This document shows, in pieces, positions 26,478 to 33,114 of a DNA stretch of 64,000 bases. The stretch covers positions 1-64,000 of the forward strand of contig NZ_JAUQSX010000013.1 in assembly GCF_030581005.1 (NCBI RefSeq), read 5' to 3'. The stretch comes from Hymenobacter mellowenesis. GTDB taxonomy: Bacteria > Bacteroidota > Bacteroidia > Cytophagales > Hymenobacteraceae. Every line of letters begins with the position of its first letter. Position 1 is the stretch's first letter. Position numbers and translations under genes: made by a program. The notes beneath the pieces were generated by a model. That model was not told where the DNA came from and searched no databases. It was given only the letters and a program-made list of their open reading frames with translations.

Positions 26478-27302
26478 ATGAAATTTTCACGCCTTTCGGG
26501 CGGCCTGGCCGCGGCTTGCCTTTTGATTTCTGCCTTCGCCGGCTCAGCCTCGGCCCAGGGTGCCCGCGACGCCTACGGCAACCCCAAAGCGGCGCCTTCG
26601 CCCCGCCCCATGGGCAGCACCAGCCGCCGCGCCCCCAGCTACAGCAAGCCTTCGTATTCGAACTCCAACTCCAGCAGTTCCGGCGCCAATTCCAGCGTGC
26701 GCTTCGGCTTCCGCGGTGGCCTGAACGTAGCTGATTTGCAGGGTGATGCCGTGCAAAGCTTCACCACCTTGGCCGGCTACGCCCCCGACGGCGCCATCGG
26801 CAAGTCGATGCGCCCCGGCTTCTACGCCGGCATCTACGCCACGCTGCCGCTGGGCCCCAGCTTCGCCATCGAGCCGGGCATCACCTACTCCGAAAAAGGC
26901 GCGGTGCTCACCGGCACGCTGCCCTTCCCGGCCCTTGATTTCCTGAACGCGAAAGTGACCGGCACGGCCCGCCTGGCCTACGTCGATGTGCCGGTGCTGG
27001 CCAAGGTGTTCGTCACGCCCGGCTTCTACCTCTACGCTGGCCCGCAGGCCTCCTTCCTGGTGAGCGGCAAGGCGCGAGTGGATGCCAGCGTGCTCGGTTT
27101 CTCGGCCTACAAGCAGGACTTCGACGTCTCGAACCAGCTCCGCAAAGTTGATTTCGCCGCCGTGGCCGGCCTCGGCTACCAGTTCGACAACGGCCTCGGC
27201 ATCAGCGCTGGCTACGACTACGGCCTCACCTCGCTCGACGCCGGCAACCGCTTCCAGGCCTACAACCGCGTGGCCAAAGTTGGCCTGAACTACTCCTTCT
27301 AA
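26478..27302 (+). CDS. PorT-like outer-membrane beta-barrel protein
   Basis: 274 aa. The start at 26478 gives a clean signal peptide (LAAACLLISAFAGSASAQ). Residues 25-70 are a Ser/Asn/Pro-rich tract (KPSYSNSNSSSSGANSS). From FGFRGGLNVADLQ onward the pattern is that of an eight-stranded outer-membrane barrel (PorT/OmpW-like, PF13568 type), with MRPGFYAGIYATLPLG, AIEPGITYSEKGAVL and a terminal aromatic residue (VGLNYSF). The role is unknown; the family includes porins and adhesion proteins. It is a single gene between two terminators. Confidence 0.85.
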   Translation: MKFSRLSGGLAAACLLISAFAGSASAQGARDAYGNPKAAPSPRPMGSTSRRAPSYSKPSYSNSNSSSSGANSSVRFGFRGGLNVADLQGDAVQSFTTLAGYAPDGAIGKSMRPGFYAGIYATLPLGPSFAIEPGITYSEKGAVLTGTLPFPALDFLNAKVTGTARLAYVDVPVLAKVFVTPGFYLYAGPQASFLVSGKARVDASVLGFSAYKQDFDVSNQLRKVDFAAVAGLGYQFDNGLGISAGYDYGLTSLDAGNRFQAYNRVAKVGLNYSF

Positions 27303-27382
27303 CTAACGCGGACTAGCCGCCATCCTATTCCACTTATTCCTTCCGGTTTATTGCCCGGGTAAGCATCCGAAATATGTTATAC

Positions 27383-27417
27383 AAAAGGCCCCGCTGGTAG
27401 CTCAGCGGGGCCTTTCT
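27383..27417. terminator. terminator between convergent genes
   Basis: Stem AAAGGCCCCGCTG with its inverted copy and A/T flanks. It lies just before the family B palindrome and between the convergent barrel and VWA genes. Confidence 0.8.
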
Positions 27418-27422
27418 GGTTT

Positions 27423-27497
27423 GTAGCGTGGACTCTGCGAGTCCGCGCATGGTTGGCGCCATTCGAGCGAAACGCGGACTCGCAGAGTCCACGCTAC
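27423..27497. repeat. family B intergenic palindrome, copy 1
   Basis: Perfect 25-base arms (GTAGCGTGGACTCTGCGAGT...) with a 25-base loop. It ends two bases before the VWA gene stop codon. Confidence 0.9.
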
Positions 27498-27499
27498 GC

Positions 27500-29500
27500 C
27501 TACCTTTTTCCCACCGCACCGCTGCCGCTCAGGCCCTCGGCCAGACGCACGAGGCGCACCAACTCGGCGCGGTAGCCGTCGGCATCGGTGCCGCGGGCGT
27601 TGTTGGCCAGCTGCTCGGTGGCAGCCCAGGTGGCGGTGCCGCGCTGCTCGCTTTGGCGCAGCAACATGCCGAACTGCGCCACGGCGGCGGCAAAGCGGAA
27701 GTCGGGCGTGGCTTTTTCGATGCTGGCCGGAGTGCCGGTCAACGCCTGTGAGAGCAGCTTGCTAGTGCTGCCCTGCGGCTCTTTGTAGCGCAGCTTCACC
27801 GTCAGCACGTCGTTGGTGATGAACTGCTGCAAGGTAGCCGTAGTGGTTTTAGTGGGCTGGTATTTGAGGTCGTCAACTAGTGGCTGCGAAGCACCCACGG
27901 GCACGATTTCGTAGAGGGCCGTCACGGTGTGGCCGGCGCCCAGTTCGCCGGCGTCTTTGCGGTCGTTGTTGAAGTCTTCGGCTTCGAGCATGCGGTTTTC
28001 GTAGCCCACGAGGCGGTAGTTGGCCACGCGGGCGGGGTTGAATTCGACTTGCAGCTTCACGTCCTTGGCCACGGTGAAGAGCGTGCCGCCGAACTGCGCC
28101 ACCAGCACCCGGCCGGCCTCGTCGAGGTTGTCGAGGTAGGCGTAGTTGCCGTTGCCTTTGTCGGCCAGGGTTTCCATGCGGCTGTCGCGCAGGTTGCCGC
28201 GCCCGCAGCCCAGCACCGTCAGAAACACGCCGCTTTCGCGCTGCTCCACAATGAGCTGCTCCATGGCGGCATCGGAGCTTTCGCCCACGTTAAAATCGCC
28301 ATCCGTGGCCAGAATCACGCGGTTGTTACCTTCTTTGTTGAAGCTCTGCCGGGCCGTGGAGTAGGCCAGGCGCAGCCCCGCGCCGCCGGCCGTGGAGCCG
28401 CCCGCCTGCAGCCGGTCGATGGCATCGAGGATGACCTGCGGCTGCGAGCCGGACGTGGGCGGCAGCACCAGGCCGGCTGCCCCGGCATACACCACCAGGG
28501 CCACGTGGTCCTGGGGCCGCAGTTGTTTCACCAGCAGCTTCAGGCCGGCCCGCACCAAGGGCAGGCGGTCGGCCCCGTACATCGAGCCCGAGACATCGAC
28601 TAGGAACACGAGGTTGGCGGGCGGCAGCTTGGCGGTTTCGATTTTCTTGGCCTGAATGCCGATGCGGGCCAGCTGGTGCGCGGGGTTCCAGGGGCACACG
28701 GCCAGCTCGGTGCTGATGCGGACGGGGTCGGGCGAGGTGGCGGCCGGGGCGGGGTAGTCGTAGCGGAAGTAGTTCAGCATTTCCTCCACCCGCACGGCGT
28801 CGCGCGGGGGCAGCTGGCCTTCGTTGAGGAAGCGGCGCACGTTGCTGTAAGAGGCGTTGTCCACATCGAGTGCGAAGGTGCTGAGCGGGTCTTTTTTGAC
28901 TTCGAAAAACTTGTTTTCCGGCGTGTGGGCGTAGGTGTCGCCGGCCCCGGCTTCGGGCTGGGCGGGCATGATGGGCATGGCGGGCGCGCTGTTGGGCCAC
29001 ATCCGCGCCGTGTAGGCCACATCGGCCGCGTCCTGCGCCATTTTCATCTTGCGCTTGGACGCGGCGGCGGGCGCCGCGCTGCGTTCGGCCTTGTTTTCAA
29101 TGCCATAAGCCGCTACCGACACTTCGTTCAGCTGTTTAATTTCCGAAAACAGCGCCACGTTTATCACCCGCGCGCCGCCGACTTGGCGCTCTACCTTTTT
29201 ATAGCCCAGGGCGGTGAAAACCAGCGTGGCACTGGCGGCATTGAGCACCCAGAGCGAGTAGCGGCCATCGTGTTCGGTGGCGGCGCCCTGCTGGGTGCCT
29301 TTGATGAGCACCGTGACGCCGGGCAGGCCCTGTTTGGTGCGCGCATCCAACACGATGCCCGTGAGGGTGCGGTGGCGGATGGTATCGGCGGGTTCGGGGG
29401 CGGCGGTGGGCGCGGGGCTTTTCGCCTTTTTCTGGGCGAGGGCGGGACTCAGCGGGGCCAGCAGGCTCAGGAGCAGCGGTAGCAGCAACAGGTTTCTCAT
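27500..29500 (-). CDS. VWA/DUF3520 protein with carboxypeptidase-like N-terminal domain
   Basis: 666 aa. A signal peptide (LLLPLLLSLLAPLSPALAQ) is followed by a CarboxypepD_reg-like beta-sandwich (about 45-125, GIVLDARTKQGLPGVTVLIKG). After a Lys/Ala linker and a VWFA N-terminal segment (FALDVDNASYSNVRRFLNEG) comes the VWA domain with intact MIDAS residues: DVSGSM near 300, the GGST threonine and ATDGDFN. DUF3520 completes the C-terminus, as in the YfbK family. The N-terminal domain and the phrase LNEVSVAAYG recall TonB-dependent receptor starts. It is likely an envelope adhesion or assembly protein. It is divergent from an ECF sigma/anti-sigma-TonB pair, which may regulate it. Confidence 0.9.
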   Translation of the reverse strand: MRNLLLLPLLLSLLAPLSPALAQKKAKSPAPTAAPEPADTIRHRTLTGIVLDARTKQGLPGVTVLIKGTQQGAATEHDGRYSLWVLNAASATLVFTALGYKKVERQVGGARVINVALFSEIKQLNEVSVAAYGIENKAERSAAPAAASKRKMKMAQDAADVAYTARMWPNSAPAMPIMPAQPEAGAGDTYAHTPENKFFEVKKDPLSTFALDVDNASYSNVRRFLNEGQLPPRDAVRVEEMLNYFRYDYPAPAATSPDPVRISTELAVCPWNPAHQLARIGIQAKKIETAKLPPANLVFLVDVSGSMYGADRLPLVRAGLKLLVKQLRPQDHVALVVYAGAAGLVLPPTSGSQPQVILDAIDRLQAGGSTAGGAGLRLAYSTARQSFNKEGNNRVILATDGDFNVGESSDAAMEQLIVEQRESGVFLTVLGCGRGNLRDSRMETLADKGNGNYAYLDNLDEAGRVLVAQFGGTLFTVAKDVKLQVEFNPARVANYRLVGYENRMLEAEDFNNDRKDAGELGAGHTVTALYEIVPVGASQPLVDDLKYQPTKTTTATLQQFITNDVLTVKLRYKEPQGSTSKLLSQALTGTPASIEKATPDFRFAAAVAQFGMLLRQSEQRGTATWAATEQLANNARGTDADGYRAELVRLVRLAEGLSGSGAVGKR

Positions 29501-29596
29501 GGCGGCAAGGGGGTTTGGTGAAACGTGCTGACTTGATGCGGGCGGCTGACGGATTGCACACGGGAGGTTGGGAGAATTTCGGGCGGCGCGTCCGGC

Positions 29597-29816
29597 AGAA
29601 CCTCACCCCCAACCCCGGTTCGCTTAATGCGCGAAGCCAAAAGAGAGGGTACCCTGACGAGTTCGTAGCGTGGACTCTGCGAGTCCGCGCCTGGGCGAAC
29701 GACCTACCGCGCCTAACCATGCGCGGACTCGCAGAGTCCACGCTACAATCCGTGCATCTCCGTGCCCCCTCTTTTTTGGCTTCGCGCATTAAGCGAACCG
29801 GGGTCAGGGGGTGAGG
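29597..29816. repeat. family C palindrome with family B copy in its loop
   Basis: The outer arms 29601-29649 and 29767-29816 are inverted copies (about 46 of 49 bases). The left tip is AGAAC at 29597. The loop contains a complete family B palindrome (29665-29746). Together they fill most of the 384-base gap between the divergent VWA and ECF genes; I see nothing else in that gap except a weak -7-like CACATTTG at 29859-29866. Confidence 0.88.
29665..29746. repeat. family B intergenic palindrome, copy 2 (nested)
   Basis: Arms GTAGCGTGGACTCTGCGAGTCCGCG and its exact complement surround a 32-base loop. It sits wholly inside the loop of the family C palindrome. Confidence 0.9.
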
Positions 29817-29884
29817 TTCCCGGCCGCGCAGCAAGGCACTCCCCGCCCCCAAATCCCCCACATTTGCCCTAACTTCCGCCTCCA

Positions 29885-30574
29885 ATGTTCTTCCGCCGCG
29901 CCAAACCGTCCGCTGCTGCCGCCCCGCTCTCCGACCAGGAGCTGCTGGCCCGCTACCGCGCGCACGGCGACGTGGCCGACCTCGGCCAGCTCTACGACCG
30001 GTATCTGCCCGAAGCCTTTGCCGTGTGCCGCCGCTACCTGGCCCCGCCCGACGAAGACGCCCAGGATGCCACCATGCAGCTGTTTGAGCACCTGGTGAAG
30101 GTGCTGCGCACCCACGCGCCCGACAACTTTCCGGCCTGGCTGCACACCACCGCCCGCAACCACTGCCTCATGCAGCTGCGCGCCCGCAAGCGCGCCGGCC
30201 CCAGCGCCGGACCACTTATTGTTACCCTGCCCGACGCCACCGATGTGGAAACTGCCGGGGCCCGGCATCTGCAAGGCGAGGACGCCGCCGCCGAGGACGC
30301 GGAGGAAACCGAAAACCGCCTGCAAAGCATGGAGGCGGCCCTAGCCCAGCTACCCCCGGCCCAGCGCCGCTGCCTCGAATTGTTTTACCTCGAAAAGAAA
30401 AGCTACCGCGAAATCACCCTCGAAACCGGTCTCGAACTGAACCTGGTACGCAGCCATTTGCAAAACGGCAAACGCATGCTGCGCCGCCAGCTGGAGCCGC
30501 TCGCGCCGGCCCGGCCCACCGCTCCGCCCCCACTTTCTGCCCCCAACAACAACCCGCTCCATGTCGCCCGCTGA
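29885..30574 (+). CDS. ECF-type RNA polymerase sigma factor
   Basis: 229 aa. Region 2 runs from DQELLARYRAHGDVADLGQL through DAQDATMQLFEHLVK and FPAWLHTTARNHCLMQLRAR. A linker of about 45 residues is acidic and Glu-rich, unusually long. Region 4 is LPPAQRRCLELFYLEKKSYR followed by a helix-turn-helix. The next gene starts 14 bases before this one ends, so the two are coupled. That gene carries a zinc-finger anti-sigma start, giving a complete sigma/anti-sigma unit. Confidence 0.9.
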   Translation: MFFRRAKPSAAAAPLSDQELLARYRAHGDVADLGQLYDRYLPEAFAVCRRYLAPPDEDAQDATMQLFEHLVKVLRTHAPDNFPAWLHTTARNHCLMQLRARKRAGPSAGPLIVTLPDATDVETAGARHLQGEDAAAEDAEETENRLQSMEAALAQLPPAQRRCLELFYLEKKSYREITLETGLELNLVRSHLQNGKRMLRRQLEPLAPARPTAPPPLSAPNNNPLHVAR

Positions 30575-31778
30575 TTCGCCTTTTGCCCAGCTGCCCGCCC
30601 CCGGCCCGCACCCGGCCACGGCGGAGCTGCGCGCCTACGCGGCCGGCCAACTGGCACCGGCCGACGAGCACCGCATCGAGGCCCACACCCTCGACTGCGA
30701 GCGCTGCGCCGAGTTGGTAGAAGGCTTCGCGATGAGCGACGGCCCCACCACTGACCGCGCCGTGGCCGAGTTGCGCACCCGCCTGCAAGCCCGCCTGGGC
30801 CAGGCCGAACCCGAGCCCGCCGCCGGCTGGGCCTGGCCGCGCATTGCGGCGGCGGCGGCGCTGCTGGCCGTGGTCGGCACTGGTATCTGGGGCTGGGAGC
30901 AGTACGAAACGGCCGCGCCCGCTACCACCGCGCGGGTCGAAACAGCTTCCGAGCCGGCAGTACCCGCCACCATAGCTTCGAAACCGGCCGCCCCGGTGGC
31001 TTCTTCAGCTACCGGGCCGTCTTCTGTAGCTTCCGCCTCCCAAGCCACTAAAACTGCCGACCAAGCCGCCTACGCCGCCGTATCATCAGCGGCCGTTAGC
31101 CGCGCCGACGCCAGACGCGCAACCGCCAGGGCGCGCTTTGTGCCGCCCACGGCCGCGCAGGTTGCGGCCCTGGAGCAGGCCGAGGATGCCAAAGCCGCGA
31201 ATGCCGTAGCCATGGCCGCCCCGCCCCCAGCCGCCCCCGCAGCCAGCGCAGCCCAAGCCACTCAGGCCGCAGCCGTTTCGGACGATAAGTCCCGGGAACC
31301 GGAGCTGGCCCGCGCCGACTTCGCGCCGGCTGCCAAAAGCGAAAGCGCCCCGCCCAGCCGCCCAGCCACCGACTCGATGCTCTCCCTCAGCGAAGTGACC
31401 GTGGCCGCCCCCGCAGCGAAAAAGATGAAAGCCCTGATGCCCGCCGCCGCGCCCGCCATGGTGCCCAACACGCCCATGCCGGCGGGTTTCGCCATCAAGC
31501 CGGCGCCGGTGGGCGGCACCCCCAGCTTCCGCGACTACCTGCGCCGCGAGGCTTCACAGTTTGAGCCCGAAAAGGAGGCGCGCATCAGCGGCCTGGTGCG
31601 CGTGCAGTTCACCGTGGGCGCCGACGGTCAGCTGAGCAACCTGAAAGTAACCCGCGGCATGCGCGCCGACTACGACGAAGAAGCCCTGCGCCTGGTGTGC
31701 GACGGCCCCAAGTGGCAGCCCGGCATCGCCGGCGGCCGCCGCGCCCCGCTCGTCATGGAATTCACGGTGCCGTTTTAA
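30561..31778 (+). CDS. zinc-finger anti-sigma domain fused to TonB C-terminal domain
   Basis: 405 aa. Residues 20-60 carry an anti-sigma zinc-finger pattern, His42-x3-Cys46-x2-Cys49 (HTLDCERC). One membrane helix lies at 93-112. A long Ala/Pro-rich periplasmic linker (about 115-310) includes the phrase LSEVTVAAPAAKKMK. The last 90 residues are a TonB C-terminal domain (ISGLVRVQFTVGADGQLSNL, ending MEFTVPF). The cytoplasmic end can bind the sigma factor encoded just upstream, while the periplasmic end could contact outer-membrane receptors. The phrase LSEVTVAA resembles LNEVSVAA in the divergent VWA protein. The fusion makes signal relay from the outer membrane to the sigma factor plausible, but this is inference. 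Confidence 0.85.
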   Translation: MSPADSPFAQLPAPGPHPATAELRAYAAGQLAPADEHRIEAHTLDCERCAELVEGFAMSDGPTTDRAVAELRTRLQARLGQAEPEPAAGWAWPRIAAAAALLAVVGTGIWGWEQYETAAPATTARVETASEPAVPATIASKPAAPVASSATGPSSVASASQATKTADQAAYAAVSSAAVSRADARRATARARFVPPTAAQVAALEQAEDAKAANAVAMAAPPPAAPAASAAQATQAAAVSDDKSREPELARADFAPAAKSESAPPSRPATDSMLSLSEVTVAAPAAKKMKALMPAAAPAMVPNTPMPAGFAIKPAPVGGTPSFRDYLRREASQFEPEKEARISGLVRVQFTVGADGQLSNLKVTRGMRADYDEEALRLVCDGPKWQPGIAGGRRAPLVMEFTVPF

Positions 31779-31851
31779 TGTAGCGTGGACTCTGCGAGTC
31801 CGCGCATGGGCGAATTCGTTCGATGCGCGGACTCGCAGAGTCCACGCTACA
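31779..31851. repeat. family B intergenic palindrome, copy 3
   Basis: Perfect arms TGTAGCGTGGACTCTGCGAG... with a short loop, wedged between two convergent genes. The left tip starts one base after the TonB-fusion stop codon. The right tip contains the TAG stop of the minus-strand hydrolase (31847-31849). Confidence 0.9.
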
Positions 31852-32926
31852 GCTCGGCGCCCGGCTTCACGGTGCCGGCGTCTACTGCTTTCAGGAAGGT
31901 GAGCAGGCCTTTGAAGTAGGTTTGCTGGTCGTCGTACATGCTCAAGTGGCTGCCTTGGGGGCAGATGAGGGCGTTGCCGCGCTGCACTTTTTGGGCAATC
32001 ATGCGCATGTGGGCGGGGTCCATGGTGTCGTACTTGCCGCCGATGCTGAGCACGGGCACGCTGAGCTTGGGCAGGTCGGGCACGCGGTTCCAGTTCACCA
32101 GCTTGCCGGAGGCGCCAAACTCGCTGGGGCCCTGCATGGTGACGTAGAGCGAATGGTTTTGCTTGCTGAAGGAGCGGGCAGCGGGCTCGGGCAGCTGCGG
32201 CAGGCGGCACAAGTGCTCGGCATAAAAGTTGGGCTCCAGCAAAGCCATATAGCGCGGATTGTCGAAATCTTTCTTTGCTTCAATCTGCCGGATTTCGGCC
32301 AGTACTTCCGGCTTGAGCTGCGGGGCCAGCACCTCGTCGGCATACTTGTTATAAGCCGGAATGCTCATCATCATATTCGAAATGATGAGGCCCTTGAGGT
32401 TTTGCTGGTACTTGAAGGCGTACTCGGCCGCCAGAATACCGCCCCAGCTGTGGCCCAGCAGGTAGAAATTGGTGTTGTCGAGCTTCAGGGCTTGGCGCAC
32501 CTGCTCCACCTCCTCCACGTAGCGCGGCAGGCTCCACATGGCGGTGTCTTTGGGATTGTCGGAATTGCCGCAGCCCAACTGGTCGTAGTAAATGAATTCG
32601 ATGCCTTCCTTGGGCAGAAAATTCTCGAAGCACTCGAAATACTCGTGCGTAGCGCCCGGCCCGCCATTGAGCAGCAGCACCTTGATTTTGGGGTTGTTGC
32701 CGAACTGCTTGGTCCAGACCTTGAACTTACCCTTGGGCGTGCTGATGGGAATGACGCGCACGTTGCCGTCCTGCACACCGGTTTCGGGGTTTTCAAAGTA
32801 GCTGGCCAGCGTGCCCGAAGCGGCGGCCTCTTTGGTTTCGGAAGTAACGCCGGGCTGGTTGCAGTTGGTCAGGTACGTGGCGCCGAGGGCCAGCGCGGCC
32901 AGCCGGGAGAGGGTAAAAAGTTTCAT
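31847..32926 (-). CDS. proline iminopeptidase-like alpha/beta hydrolase
   Basis: 359 aa. An N-terminal export segment ends near Cys22 (LTNC, a non-ideal lipobox). The fold is alpha/beta hydrolase, family S33: oxyanion-hole stretch LLNGGPGATHEYFECF, nucleophile elbow GHSWGG and QLGCGNSD, a likely acid in GGKYDTMDP and a catalytic His in GSHLSMYDD. Members release N-terminal proline from peptides or hydrolyse related amides. The stop codon is supplied by the tip of a family B palindrome. The gene stands alone on the minus strand. Confidence 0.9.
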   Translation of the reverse strand: MKLFTLSRLAALALGATYLTNCNQPGVTSETKEAAASGTLASYFENPETGVQDGNVRVIPISTPKGKFKVWTKQFGNNPKIKVLLLNGGPGATHEYFECFENFLPKEGIEFIYYDQLGCGNSDNPKDTAMWSLPRYVEEVEQVRQALKLDNTNFYLLGHSWGGILAAEYAFKYQQNLKGLIISNMMMSIPAYNKYADEVLAPQLKPEVLAEIRQIEAKKDFDNPRYMALLEPNFYAEHLCRLPQLPEPAARSFSKQNHSLYVTMQGPSEFGASGKLVNWNRVPDLPKLSVPVLSIGGKYDTMDPAHMRMIAQKVQRGNALICPQGSHLSMYDDQQTYFKGLLTFLKAVDAGTVKPGAEL

Positions 32927-32973
32927 TAAAGGGGAGAGGCTGAGTAGAATTTTAAAGAAAAATCAAATTACAC

Positions 32974-33068
32974 CGGTCATGCTGAGCGCAGTCGAAGCAT
33001 CTCTACCTCAATACCAATTAATTACTTGCGCGGTAGAGATGCTTCGACTGCGCTCAGCATGACGTTCT
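32974..33068. repeat. family A intergenic palindrome, copy 5
   Basis: Arms CGGTCATGCTGAGCGCAGTCGAAGCATCTCTACC with an inverted copy and a loop of about 25 bases. The right tip is CGTTCT at 33063-33068. Confidence 0.88.
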
Positions 33069-33114
33069 TTTAATTCAGCATGACCGTTCTGGATTTTGCA
33101 GCCGAACCTGCCGC

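Noticed and set aside
27388..27412. A tRNA-like D-arm text (GGTAGCTCAG)
   Set aside because: It is the loop and arm of a terminator hairpin; no acceptor stem, anticodon arm or T-arm follows.
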